From Selaginella moellendorffii (Eukaryota; Streptophyta; Lycopodiopsida; Selaginellales; Selaginellaceae), in NCBI RefSeq assembly GCF_000143415.4, contig NW_003314303.1, forward strand, positions 950,275 through 1,014,274: 64,000 bases of DNA, given 5' to 3'. This document shows, piece by piece, positions 53,070-64,000 of the stretch (the stretch's first letter is position 1; each line of letters starts with the position of its first letter). The position numbers and the translations under genes were made by a program. Below the pieces are notes generated by a model. That model had not been told where the DNA came from and searched no databases. It was given only the letters and a program-made list of their open reading frames with translations.

Positions 53070-54792
53070 TCATCGTCTGTTGAAGCGTGCGGGTGATCGC
53101 CTGGGCGAGGCCTGGTATCTTTGCTGGTTTGGAGCTCCGCCACCACTGGCAGGACTTGGAAAGCCATTTCTATGGTGATGAGTATGTCCCTTTGGCGAGT
53201 TGTTATTCCCATGGTGGCTGAAGTTCCCGTTTACAATCAGTGGTCTCGGCCTGGAGCTCGGGTATGGATTTGTGTTGTAGTTTAGAGGTTGGAGCTGACC
53301 CGTGATGTCGCTTGTGACTTGCAGAGGCTCCAGGTGACGAACAATCTCCTTCATATCCGGCCTCGACTTTGCGTCCCGACTGAGGCAAGCCGCGGCGAGC
53401 TGAGCGGCCTTTTGGAAGGCTTTCATGGGGCACTGGCCGTCGAGCTTTGGATCCACCAGTCTGAAGATCCTGCGCTTGTCGTGGAGATAAGGCCTGGCCC
53501 ATTCCACCAAGTTGTGCTCTCCAGTGGGTCTAGACTTGTCCATGGATCGTCTGCCAGTTAGCATCTCCAGGAAGACAACTCCAAAGCTGTAAACATCGCT
53601 CCTGGCTGTCAAGTGACCTGGAGGAAACAAAGGTACGATCCTTTTAAGTTCAAGAACTCTCAAGTTTTTTTCTTTCCTTGTGAACTTACCAGTCATCACG
53701 TACTCGGGAGCTGCGTAGCCGTAAGTTCCCATGATTCGTGTGGAAACATGCGTCTTGTCTCCTTCCGGGCCATCTTTCGCGAGGCCGAAATCCGAGAGCT
53801 TGGCCGTGTAGTCCTGAGAGGATTTAACGAGTCACGGGTTTGTTAGTCTCCAAGATTGTTTCTTCATTTCTTTATCTTCTACTCACGTGGTCTAGCAGGA
53901 TGTTGGAAGTTTTAAAGTCGCGATAGATCACAGTTTCCCGATGCAAAAAGGCGAGGCCTTGCGCGGCTCCCAATGCGACCTTCATTCGAATCGCCCAAGT
54001 TAGAGGCAATGATCCTTCTGCCAAAACAAGAACAATAAAATTTGAAGACAACGCGTGAGCCGATAGTCGTAAGAAAAAAAAACTCTCTGTGACGAGCAAC
54101 TTACTGCGAAATAGATGGTTTTCCAGGCTACCGCGAGGCATGAACTCGTAGACAAGAAGTCGATGCTCGTCCTCCGCGCAGTAACCAATCAACTTTACGA
54201 GATTGAAGTGGTGAAGCTGGCCGAGAAAATTCACCTCCGCCTGTAAGTTTCATCCATTCCGTCAACAAAACCGGTGTTTTCTTCGCAGACTAGAACTTAC
54301 CAGCCATTCTCGGTGGCCTTGGAATCCTTCCGGATTCAGCTGCTTCACTGCTACAGTTAAACCCGAGCCGGGGCGAACAGCGGCCGTGCCATTCTCGTCG
54401 ATCCACCCCTTGAAAACATGGCCGAAGCCGCCCTCCCCGATCCAACTATCCGGCCGGAAGTTCCGAGTAGCGGACTTGAGATCACCGAAGCTAAACACGC
54501 GGAGGCCGGAGCTCTGGCGGAGGATCTCATCTCCGGACCTGGGAGTGGAGGGCAGTACGTCGGAGGAGGAGAAGGATTTCTTGCGCTGGGTCTGTGGGGT
54601 TTGCTCCGCAGGCGAATCCGGGTGATCTACAGTGACCGAGAAGTTAGAACAAGCAAGCCGAGACAAACGAGATCGAAGAACTTGCTGCTGTGATCTGTAC
54701 GAACCTGTGCTTGGGGTCACGCTGCCGTTATCTCGATGCTTACCGACGCATCGTCCCAGAGCCGACCCAAAAGCGGACCAGCAAGAACACAT
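53070..54792 (-). CDS. Receptor-like cytoplasmic kinase, RLCK-VII (PBS1-like)
   Basis: Five exons: 54301-54792, 54105-54240, 53887-54017, 53690-53813, 53070-53617; 476 aa. The N-terminus MCSCWSAFG has Cys at 2 and 4, suited to S-acylation, but lacks the Gly needed for myristoylation. A Ser-rich linker leads to [20 protein letters not shown], the RLCK-VII signature. Kinase motifs: [11 protein letters not shown] (about aa 117), [20 protein letters not shown] (an RD kinase), [34 protein letters not shown]. The last 75 aa are His/Asn/Pro-rich with no known domain. Family members sit at the plasma membrane and pass on signals from immune and growth receptors. All motifs are intact. Confidence 0.9.
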
Positions 54793-56095
54793 CCTCCGTG
54801 CTGGTGAGCTATCGGTTCTAACTCTGTATCCTTTGCTTTCAAGTTCTTAGATCTTCGTGGAGCTCTCGAGAATCTAGCGTCCCTTTCCTCCTTCCCGGCA
54901 AGGTACCAAAGCTATCTATCACTCGCTCGCCTCTACCTTCGTCTCATTTTGTTCCAGATTCCCGGGGATGTGAGCGCTGGAAAACACGATAACACGGTGC
55001 TCGTGTTTGGCGACTACTGACCTGGTAAACACGAGCTCCTTTCTCCCCCCCACGCTCACTCACTGCTTCTTCCTCGAATCGATCACTTCCGAGAGACCCA
55101 TTAGTTACTGCGAAATCTGCGAGAACTTGCTCCACCTAACTAAGAGGGAGCATGAGAGAAGAACAGCGAGGGTAAAGAGAGAGAGAAGACCGAGACAACA
55201 GCGAAACAAAACAAGCAAAGGAAGCAAGCAAGAAGAAGATTATTTCTTTATGAGAGAGACATAGAGTGAGAGAAGAAAACCAAGGCGGAAGAAGAAGAAG
55301 AACAATGAAGAAAATTTCACCGAGGCACTGTGCTGAATGCGACAGCGAGACAGGCAGTGAGAAGGCAGAGAAAGGCACTGGTGCTGCTCAGTATAAGCAT
55401 ATGATAAGAATGAAAGGTACAATGTTTTTCAAGTTTTATTTCTGGTGATTTTTCTATGCTCCAATCTTTTGCCTGTTGGTTTACTCCAACTTGTGTTATC
55501 TATCATTCTGGAGCTATCTCATCTCCATCTCCATGGTCTTGTTCTTCCTGAAAGTTTTGGAGTCTTGGTAGTGGTTTGTTTGCTTCTTTCGTTTCTTGTA
55601 TGGGAGAGGATGTTCTTCTTCTTTCTTCTGCTTGGACTGGGGAACCAGTCCAAGATGGGCAGCCAATGCCGCGTTCCAAGGATAATTAGTTTTGTATTAT
55701 GGATTCTAGAATCATGTTTAGATGATAAGTTATTAGCAATGGAATCCAAGCGGAAGTCCAGCAACAGGTCAACTGTTGTGATGCTAGATACGAGAAAAGC
55801 TTCCCAAACGACTAGAGCTATGTTTTTTTAGTTCTAGTGGAGAAGAGTTTGTATCAAAACCAAAATGTGATCTTGCTGTGAGTGGAGTTTTCGACAGAAT
55901 GTTGCAAGAACAACACGGTGATGTGTTCTCTTTTTTACTTCAGAAAACACAAGAATCGGGCTCTGATTTGAGAGCAATCACAGGATCATTCTATGCGCTT
56001 TCTTATCCCACCTTCCATGTTCGAATTCATGATCAGTGTGACACTGACTGCCGTTTCTTGCATGTGTGACTTTCACCTTAACAATGTTGCCATGA
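54793..56095. other. Intergenic, no supported gene
   Basis: Upstream of the kinase gene. 55040-55320 is a purine-rich (GA-rich on plus) tract that may act as leader or promoter element. Open frames such as 55445-55831 plus are short and match no family known to me. Confidence 0.35.
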
Positions 56096-56099
56096 GAAC

Positions 56100-56785
56100 A
56101 AACCAAGCGGCATTTTGCTTGGCAATCTTCTTCATAGCTCGAGCTCCACTCCGCACTGAATCCGGCAGGCACCCAGCAGTGTTTTCCACACCACCACATA
56201 CTCCGGAACTGGCATGCTTTGCAGCAGCTGCTCCGCCTCGGAAAGCCTCCCGACTCGTCCAAAATCATCGATTAGTCCGTAGAGATTGACGAACACTCCT
56301 TCAGGCTCGCGCACGCGTCCAGCGCGACGCGGTTGAGATTCAGGCGCCCTCGAGCCGCAAGTGGCAGAAGAGATCCATCCCCCCATTCTAGATTCGTAGT
56401 AGCTCACCACATTCTTAATTCTCAAAGAGAACATTTGCCTGGAAAATATGCCCGTTCTCGGCATATGCCTGGATCATGGTGCTGTAAGAAAACACATTCG
56501 TATCGTCCATTGAATTGAACATTGGCTTGGCCTTCTTCAAAAACCCCACCTCTGCACACCCATAACTTATAGTGTTACGATATATAAGATCTCACTCTGC
56601 CGTCTCCTCCAAATCCCCATTGTGGGCATTAACGACACAAGCCTTCGATAAAAAATCTCTCTCGTTCTCCACCTCCTCATTCTCCAGAGTGTGCCTGGAA
56701 GATCGGGTTCCAGCAGCCTGTCCTCAAGGCTGCCGCATCCATTTTCAAGGCAAGATTGGAGAGGTATCGATTGAGCTCGTAGTTT
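56100..56785 (-). pseudogene. PPR pseudogene with E-type end, minus strand
   Basis: Going down the minus strand: FLSKACVVNAHNGDLEE (about 56640), NTISYGCAEVGFLKKAKPMF and SYSTMIQAYAENGHIFQANV (56430-56570), then FGRVGRLSEAEQLLQSMPVP and VVVWKTLLGACRIQCGVELEL (56135-56265). The last is the usual end of an S repeat plus start of the E motif. Stops and shifts part the pieces. Confidence 0.65.
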
Positions 56786-57219
56786 CATGCCACGATGGAA
56801 GGAAGCGATTGGGATTGCTCGGCTGGGGCAAAAGGACCCAAAATCCCAGAGAGTTCTTGGATGGATTTTTTTCCTGCTACTAGTGAATTTAGTGTGTTCT
56901 TTGTCTACGATGGTTCCTATCTTTCGTCAGCTCAGCGAATACTGAGGAGGGGAAGATATCCATTCTGTGAAAGCTAAGAATAATGGTTGATGATGATGCT
57001 TTGTTCATTTGCTTGATGGAATTTTTTTGTTTTGGTTCATTTTAAGATAGAGATGTATGAACTCAGGATCTCTGGTGCACTCTTCATAGCACCTTCTCAT
57101 ACTTCAGCCAAGGATCCTCAAAGTCACATGTATTGATGCAAGTCTTTGTTACATGACACCTCACCACATAGACATTAAGGTTTTCTTGTTCTGTCCGCTA
57201 GTGTGGTGGGCTTTGATCC

Positions 57220-57775
57220 CGATTTGTCTCATGGTATTGGAGTTGGGATAGTGCTATGGAAGGAAAGCCATCTATTCACGAGTTTGATGGAGAAGGGTTT
57301 GAGAACATCCATTTACAAATGGATTCTTTGAGGTTAGAGGAAAATGGTAGTATCCAAACTCACATTACCAAGTTTTAGGGCTTCTTCACACAACTTGCAG
57401 CTGTTAGGGTAAAGTACTGTCTCACGGATGAATTCTATAGGTTCTTGCCAGTTAGTTGGAAGAATGCAATTGAGAGCCTGTTTCTCCAACCAAGGATGAC
57501 TTGAGCAGATGTTGTGAGGAGTCTTTGCAACATTAAGGGCATGCGAAGCGAGAGAGTAGAAATGCTGTAGGCTATGTATGCTTCGCAGGCTTTTGGTGAT
57601 GCCAAGGTGGCAAAACCGCATACAGTTGCAAATGCCTAAAAAGGGCAAAATTCTGTGGCATCTGGGCATGCAAAGTTTAAATTTGCCAAGAATCAGTGTG
57701 CTTGCTACTTGGAGATGGGCGCGGACCATACTTGAGCTCACGAGTTGAAGAGTTGAGCTCACGAGTTGAGCTCAA
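57220..57775 (+). mobile_element. Ty1/copia gag relic
   Basis: Reads IHEFDGEGFENIHLQMDSL, then THITKF and FFTQLAAVRVKY, LPVSWKNAIESL, ADVVRSLCNIKGMR, and a decayed zinc knuckle CACYLEMGADHT.AHELK. This is the UBN2-type gag of copia elements, broken by at least four stops. No pol part follows. Confidence 0.65.
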
Positions 57776-58819
57776 TTTTCAATTGTAATTTAGTACAAAC
57801 ATTATAAATTTTAAAATTTTAAGGTTATGGCGAACCTAATAATTTAATAACTCTCTATATATTATATAGATAAAAATGTTCTAAAGAACACATTTTGTTC
57901 TAATAATTTAAATATTTACTACATGCAATGATAGGGACATTTGTTAGAACATAAAATAAAATGTTTGAAAAAAGAGTATTCTTGTCACTTCTTTAAATTT
58001 GTACTCTATGCTTTCTGGCTAGTAAATGTTAGGTTTGTCAGAATTAAAAAATTATTAAATTTGAAATAAGATTCTATGTAAAGCCATATAACCGTTTGAA
58101 AGGAAAAAAAATAACCGTTGATTTAAGCTTATTGCATATAAAAGAAAGACTTGGTTCTTTGTAGAATACATTCTTGAGGGGTTTGTCGTAGCATACTGTC
58201 TAGAATTTATAGATCTTCATTCACACTCTCATTCGAAAAAAGGGAAATACACCCACAAATGTCTATGGGTTCTAGTGTTGGTAATTTTAACTCTCACAAT
58301 CTTTCTTCCCAGGGCTCAAGGGCTAGGAGATGCAATAATTATCCCATTGCACAGCATAACCAAATCACACAAGAGAATGAAAGAGAGAATAGTGAGGATA
58401 GTGATCATGAGTTGGAGATAAATGCAATGACAGAGGGTGCAACAAATTGGGTGAAAAAGAATGCCCTCTTACTTGTTTAAGAAAAGTGCAATTCTGCCAC
58501 TTTCAAGAAGTGCCCCATATGTTTTCTAGACTGCTGGAAACAATGGCAATGATCAGTATGATGGTATATATGCTCTTGCGACACACTGCAACATCACGCA
58601 CCCGAAAGACTACGATGAAATCTTTTATGAGATGGTAAAGACAGAAATGGAGACACACGAGTACTATGGGCAGTATTGCGAGAAGAACACTCGGAAGCAT
58701 ATAAAATGAAAAGTGAAATGAAAAAGCACATTTGTATTAATTATATAAAGTATAATAAGTTTTATTGATAGAGAATAAACATCGATAGTGTTGGAGAAAT
58801 CTAATTAGCTCCAAAAGTT
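57776..58819. other. AT-rich flank with one short frame
   Basis: AT-rich. A CATATAAAAG box (about 58135) precedes a 73-aa plus-strand frame (58259-58480, MSMGSSVGNFNSHNL...) with Ser/Asn/Glu-rich sequence that I do not recognise; it may be a small frame of the neighbouring transposon. Confidence 0.3.
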
Positions 58820-58821
58820 TT

Positions 58822-61800
58822 CTACAACTCAGCAATAGTAAGGCTTGCTTGGTGTATATGAATATCCACTTTAGGATCCTGGTGCAAGATGTTGATGAAG
58901 ATGTAGTACATATGCTTGCAAGGAGCATATGCCTTCCCGTGTTCCTCGCGCTTCGTAAAGTCTAGACATGTGCAAGAAGGAAAGTCGTGAATGGCAATTG
59001 TGTACTCTCCACCTTCTGTTTTGACTATGTACTCCTTTGCAAGCGCAGTGATGTACTTTGTGGAGAGAATCTCACACTCAAGTGTTTGAGCCAAGTTTAT
59101 TTTACCTTGCTTCTACTTGGAGACGGTACTAATAAATTTAACTGCTTTACCTTTTCGTGCTTGCCTCCTGTGCATCTCTGTAGGAATAGTCCTGCTCCTG
59201 TCACTCATGTCTCCAACTCTCCTCTCAAGATTAAAACCAGATTTCTCAAGGTTTTCAATCTCATCCGAGGTGAGCGCGACCCCATTAGCAACCGGCCATT
59301 CTTTAGGTACTGCATCAGGTTTAGTCACTATAGTGTCTTCAAGCCGCTTCGTATGGTTGGCGTCGGTGTTGCAACAATATAGCCAGCACCATCTTGAAAA
59401 TCCTGCTTGCTTTCGTTCCCCATAGAAACATGGGGCTGGAACAGAAGCAGATTTTTCACCACGAATCCAGGCCCAACACTTGCCCCTCGGAAGCATCCCC
59501 ACACACCTTACATTTGATTTTGCTGGCACACGTCGGATTGCCCATTGCTTCGGCTCCACGCTACGGTAAGCAATTTCAACCTGTTGCGATGCACTCTCTT
59601 CATCAGCCACTTGAGGTGGCTCAGTCCGAGAGCGGTGTCTTGGAGCAGAATGGTACTCGACATTAGGCCTGTGGGAGCTTTTTGCTCCAAGGTCCATACC
59701 AACATCTTCCCCAGCAAAGGAAAAACGACGCTTTGAGTGGACAGTCTTCATATCACCAATAGAAGCTCGGGGAGTGTACTCCATAGATGTGCCACGGACC
59801 ACTTCCTCAACTGCAGTTGCCACTGTTCGGGCGGGTGGAGTTAATTTTCTCTTCATCCTATCATGTAACATCTCAACAGAAGGCCCTATTCCCATGTATC
59901 TTCCTTCCTCGAATGCCAGTGCTTTTGAAGATTGCTCTATAGCACGTATCAAATCTGATAGACAGGCTTCGTATAGACTCATCTTCCCTTTCCCTGCCTC
60001 AGAGGAACGCCAACTCCAATGCTTACTTTCAGAGAGATTCACAGTTGGGGTGTATGCGAGGTCCTCAAGTGGTTGATCCTAATGGAAAAGGCAATATTAA
60101 AAGGTAATAAAAGGAGAAGAAAAAATATAAACCAACCTGAAAAGAGTGATGTTCCCATTGGAACATCCTAACTTCCCACCATCCTAACCATGACTCAAGT
60201 TGTGGTAGGCAACTTACGTCTGTATGGCCATCTTCACGCCACCACATTCGGATCTCATTTGCTTTTGCCTCATGCTCTTCTTCAGAAGGTGCAACCTGCC
60301 ATTGTTTGCACAACTCCTTAAATATTGATTGAAACTCTGGCTTGATAAGATGGCAGTGCTAGTTTAGTCTTTGAGCCCAATGGAACTCACAAGTCCTCTC
60401 ACGACCTTCCAATGGTTGACCATTCCCAAAAACTGCTCGGATACCATTCCAGTTTGCACCAGCCCCATCTGCCATGAAACCACGAAAGTTTGCAGGCTTA
60501 CCAGTCCGCTTTAGGACAATATCAGAGAGGGACTTCCAAAATATTTCCTGTGCTATCTGGTCTTGTACTTTAAACTCTGCTGTCGCAATTGTTAAATTAC
60601 AACGTAGCCTATAAAAACATAAATATTATAACAATTTTAATATAATGAGAATAAAAATTACCTTGGATCATACACATGAGCTCCCATGGTTGTCCAACCG
60701 GATACACGCTCCATATGGTCAAAATGTACCCATGCATTTGCAAGGTCACTGGACCCAAACATGTCCATTCGGGAGACAAGATCTACGCCAGAGGCAGGGC
60801 CCATGGTAGACATTTTGAAGACGAAGGGGCGCTCTTGCTCATTCACAACTTGGTCTGGAAACAAACTTCCGTGGATGAACTCGTATGGACAAGTCCGTTT
60901 CAATTCAAGGATGGAGTCAATTTTTGATTGCAACTTCCCCTCTCAAGATTCACACATCCAAGATTTTATCCTAAAAAATATAATGTAAGAAAAAATTATT
61001 ATTATAACGTATGAAAAATAATGGATGTACCTCCTTAGGCTAGTAGCAAGTTGTACTCCTCGTAGTAAGTCCTGCAAGCTAGTCTCGTTTAGTTGAGTCT
61101 TTTGGCAACCTGGATTGAGTAAGGTATTTGCGATAAAATCCTTGAGGACGGTCTTCTGAACATGCTTCGGAGTTGCAGATGAGTTTCTCATAGTCTCTTC
61201 CTGTACAACATCTTTGAAACAAACTTCCGTGGATGAACTCGTATGGACAAGTCCGTTTCAATTCAAGGATGGAGTCAATTTTTGATTGCAACTTCCCCTC
61301 TCAAGATTCACACATCCAAGATTTTATCCTAAAAAATATAATGTAAGAAAAAATTATTATTATAACGTATGAAAAATAACGGATGTACCTCCTTAGGCTA
61401 GTAGCAAGTTGTACTCCTCGTAGTAAGTCCTGCAAGCTAGTCTCGTTTAGTTGAGTCTTTTGGCAACCTGGATTGAGTAAGGTATTTGCGATAAAATCCT
61501 TGAGGACGGTCTTCTGAACATGCTTCGGAGTTGCAGATGAGTTTCTCATAGTCTCTTCCTGTACAGCATCTTTGAAACGGTTGAGAGAACTCCTTTGTAT
61601 CCCTTCCTGCATTGGATGCATATGTGTGCCAACATGCACTGCAGCTCTTCCAGCCACTCCATCCCGTGGAAGAAAGTAGTACATCTTGGCATCGCAGATA
61701 GTATGACATAGAGGAGCATTTTTGCAGAATCGACATTTGAATCCAACAGCAATGGTGTCACAGGCTGGAGGATTGACTGCAGACCCTTCGAAAAATATAG

Positions 61801-62506
61801 AGTTTCTAGAGCGGTCTTGATTGCATGCTTCATCCACACAATCTAAATGCCCGCCACAATGAACTATAGACACTGTGCCTTCAAAATGTTGGAAGTGTGT
61901 GGTCTTGATCTTGCACCAATTGTGGACATCCTACTTGGTTTCCATCCCCTTCTGTTTGGAACCTATGCTGCTGACAAGAGGTGGTAGCTCGAAGAAAATG
62001 TTGCCGTTGTAGGAGGATGGAAGCTCACTCACAAGCCTATACAAAAACAAGTGCACGTCGATTGAGAGGCGTGAAAACTGGAAAGCATTGCTAACGGCTT
62101 TGAATATTGCTGAAGTTGGAGCTGGAGCTGGTGAATTTGGCACCGACACTAGCATGACATCTTCACTTGAACTAGAAGAGGACGAGAGGATAACGACTGA
62201 CTCTTGCTTCACATTCACTTTCGCTGGAGCGCATTTTGGCATTTTGACTAGAGATCCAAACACTCGAATCTCCTTCGACTTGGAATTTTGTAAATCCCAT
62301 TGTTGTCCACCCTCGCCCACACCAGAAAGAAGAAACTCCGAGTATGCAACTATACCGGTGTCGTTGCGGATCACAGCCTCTAAAGAAATAGAGCCAAGAC
62401 GAAGATCAAAACGCTGACATAAAAAACTTTCAGAAACAATACTCTGAGAGAATGAAAGAGGTGGGTGATCTTGAAAATGAAGAAGAAACCTCTCCATCCT
62501 TCTCAA
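58822..62506 (-). pseudogene. Mutator-like (MULE) transposase gene with SWIM finger, interrupted
   Basis: Exons in order on the minus strand: 61389-62506, a piece ending 60662, 60137-60608 and 58822-60078. The first part has an acidic Ser-run then GGHLDCVDEACNQDRSRN and a Cys-rich patch (FKCRFCKNAPLCHTICDAK). Exon 3 looks like a transposase core: HMERVSGWTTMGAHVYDPR, GFMADGAGANWNGIRAVFGN, CEFHWAQRL. The last exon ends in a SWIM finger, CTCLDF...GKAYAPCKHMYYIF (C-x-C...C-x-H). Three in-frame stops, all TAG, interrupt it (61931-61933; after WAQRLN at about 60362; at about 59113), and a 358-bp tandem duplication shifts the frame at 60858-61573. Otherwise frames and splice sites are well kept, so the loss is recent. 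Terminal inverted repeats were not found. Confidence 0.65.
60858..61573. repeat. Tandem duplication, 2 x 358 bp, two mismatches
   Basis: 60858-61215 and 61216-61573 are identical but for two positions by my reading (AATAATGG/AATAACGG and TACAACA/TACAGCA). Each copy spans the end of one transposase exon, an intron and the start of the next. 358 is not a multiple of three, so the copy breaks the frame. Confidence 0.9.
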
Positions 62507-62509
62507 TAG

Positions 62510-63305
62510 GTTTTGGAGTTCTCTCTCTTTATGCTACTTGTAAAAATCTATAGTGAAACATAATTGAAATTTAAATAGAGTAATAAGAAGACAATGTATA
62601 AAATGAATTTAAATTCTATAGCAAATTTAACATGTGTAAGTGTGACAGTATTAATATTACTGTCATCTATTATGATGTCTGATGCATGCATACACATAGA
62701 TCCAAGGAAAGATTTTCAGCACGTGAAGTTTGATAGTTAATAATGATACCAGTAATGACATTCTGCTATAACGTGTCAAACCAAGAGATCCAAACTAACT
62801 ATCAGCATGTGTGATATGTCAAGTTGTCAAATTTTGAGTGGTAGATGATAATAAATCTTGTCAAATCTTATTTTTCAATAACAGATTTGATTCGTAGTAC
62901 AACTCAAGTTTTATCCATAATTGTGAACACTGCTCAATGACATTTAAAGCACGTGCCTATTGTTTAGGATCTAATACAGTACAAAATAAATTTCTGGATG
63001 AGGATTCATCCATTCATAGATGGATATAGTACAACATATTTTAACGTGCCTTATTTATACTCTTTGAAGTTCTTGTAACAATTCCAAAATATGTACAAAA
63101 TAGTGATGAGAATGCATCCTTTCTAGATAATTTGTAAAATATAATATCATATCTCTAATAACAGAAGTGTTGATAGGTGCTAGTTATACCATCATTAAAA
63201 TATACAAAATAAAGAAGCATAATTTACATATAATAATAATGATAAGATAAAATAAGATCAAAGATATTGTGATGGTAGAGATTTAGGTTATTCGGAATGA
63301 ACGGC
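62510..63305. other. AT-rich, no gene
   Basis: About 800 bp, very AT-rich, no frame above 60 aa, no recognised repeat. It is the upstream flank of the transposase gene. Confidence 0.4.
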
Positions 63306-63309
63306 CAGG

Positions 63310-63375
63310 ATTAGAGATTGGTTAGGGTTAGGGCAGCCGTCAGGATTAGGGTTAGGGTAGCCGCCAAGATTAGGT
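63310..63375 (+). repeat. Short telomere-like runs
   Basis: GGTTAGGGTTAGGGCAGCCG and, 33 bp on, GGATTAGGGTTAGGGTAGCC form a small direct repeat with TTAGGG units. The usual plant unit is TTTAGGG, so this is at most a degenerate interstitial telomere-like patch. Confidence 0.45.
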
Positions 63376-63387
63376 TACTGTTCGCAT

Positions 63388-63740
63388 CGTGAGTGGAGCG
63401 CGCAAGAGATCGAGAGATTGAGCGCGAAAGAGATCGGGGGATTGAGCGCGAAGGAGATCGAGCGATTGAGCGTGCAAGAGATCGAGAGATTGAGCGTGCA
63501 AGAGATCGAGAGATTGAGCGCGTAAGAGATCGAGAGATTGAGCGCGCGAGCGGGAGAGATTGAGCGCGCAAGCAGGAGAGATTGAGCGCACGAGAAGGAG
63601 AGATTGAGCGCGCGAGAAGGAGAGATTGAGCGCGCGAGCAGGAGAGATTGAGCGCGCGAGCAGGAGAGATTGAGCGTGCGAGCAAGAGAGATTGAGTGCG
63701 CGAGCGGGAGAGATTGAGCGCACAAGAAATCTAGCACGAT
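63388..63740. repeat. Minisatellite, 24-bp then 22-bp units
   Basis: About 15 units built on GAGATTGAGCGCGCGAG. Early units (to about 63540) are 24 bp with an AGAGATCGA end; later ones are 22 bp with AGCAGGA or AGAAGGA ends. Because 22 is not a multiple of three, all three minus frames read the same Ser/Leu/Arg/Ala peptide in turn, giving spurious frames of 122-146 aa. Confidence 0.85.
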
Positions 63741-63867
63741 CAAGAAATCGAGGGAGGAAAGATGCCGCCAAGGGTGAGTTTCGATTTGATTGCTTCCACT
63801 TCCATTCCATTTCTTCCCTTTTTTTTCTTGATTGCTTCTTTGCTGGCCGAGGTCGAGCTCGGGCGGG

Positions 63868-63951
63868 CCACCTCGGGCAGTTTTGCTTGCCGAGGGGCCG
63901 AGGTTATTTGAATAACCTCGGCCCCCTGGGCAGCCAAAGTGCCCGAGGTGG
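63868..63951. repeat. 84-bp GC-rich fold-back
   Basis: Outer arms CCACCTCGGGCA (63868-63879) and TGCCCGAGGTGG (63940-63951) pair perfectly. Inner arms GGGGCCGAGGTTATT (63894-63908) and AATAACCTCGGCCCC (63911-63925) also pair perfectly around a 2-nt loop. The sequence between the arms pairs in part. It could be a small fold-back element or a hairpin in a transcript. Confidence 0.8.
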
Positions 63952-64000
63952 AGTCTAGGCCCACTTGATTTTTTTTTTCTCTTTGACTGTTTGAATTTCT

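Noticed and set aside
63310-63375. True telomere end
   Set aside because: Only a few TTAGGG-like units, not the plant TTTAGGG array, and unique DNA continues.
63311-63810. Three minus frames of 122-146 aa rich in RAQSLLLARSIS-like repeats
   Set aside because: All three frames encode the same peptide in turn because of the 22-bp unit; no start, splice or homology support.
1-64000. CRISPR arrays, bacterial operons or prophage
   Set aside because: Introns, TATA boxes, plant families and LTR elements show nuclear plant DNA; no spaced short repeats of CRISPR type.

Overview
The window is nuclear plant DNA and most resembles the lycophyte Selaginella moellendorffii. This rests on compact genes with very short introns (mostly about 50-90 nt), many pentatricopeptide-repeat (PPR) sequences, plant-only families (SUVH histone methyltransferase, NIP aquaporins, nodulin-related protein, pectinesterase, receptor-like cytoplasmic kinase), transit-peptide-bearing enzymes, and AT-rich blocks of decayed LTR retrotransposons. 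The species is inferred from style, not from a database match.

Layout. 0-1.1 kb: decayed Ty3/gypsy gag. 1.1-2.2 kb: frameshifted PPR copy. 2.3-4.9 kb: NRP1-like stress protein and a plastid pKIWI502-like oxidoreductase (both minus). 5.3-7.7 kb: the only long intact PPR gene. 7.9-8.3 kb: relic of a duplicated NAA35 gene. 9.9-10.8 kb: protein kinase. 10.9-12.5 kb: broken PPR pieces. 12.9-13.2 kb: a MITE-like element. 13.8-14.3 kb: broken S28 serine carboxypeptidase, cut off by a decayed Ty3/gypsy element (14.4-20.4 kb) that carries a minisatellite and a Cassandra-type TRIM with 5S rRNA-like LTRs.

21.3-32.3 kb is a gene-dense island: NAA35 (NatC subunit, 17 exons), uroporphyrinogen-III C-methyltransferase, a 1003-aa coiled-coil protein and an intronless SUVH-type SRA/SET histone methyltransferase. 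32.4-39.1 kb is a graveyard: possible TAZ relic, split F-box/kelch gene around AT-rich gypsy-derived DNA, a fragment of the SUVH N-terminus, PPR pieces on both strands and a phytanoyl-CoA dioxygenase pseudogene.

40.8-54.8 kb is a second gene island: a tandem pair of NIP aquaporins (NPA/NPV and NPA/NPC), a 20-exon coiled-coil protein, an LEA-2/WHy protein, a membrane-anchored pectinesterase, a penta-EF-hand calcium protein with a 19-nt microexon, and a receptor-like cytoplasmic kinase. 56-64 kb is again repeat-rich: PPR pseudogene, Ty1/copia gag relic, a Mutator-like transposase gene with three TAG stops and a near-identical 358-bp tandem duplication, a 22/24-bp minisatellite and a GC-rich fold-back.

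The genes do not form one pathway. Coordinates of multi-exon genes were built by hand from splice signals and frame continuity; exon sums divide by three in every complete model. I did not find a convincing new multi-gene system. The strongest unusual items are the Cassandra-like TRIM, the NPC aquaporin, the Mutator-like gene whose stops are all TAG, and the gene fragments duplicated within the window (NAA35, SUVH).
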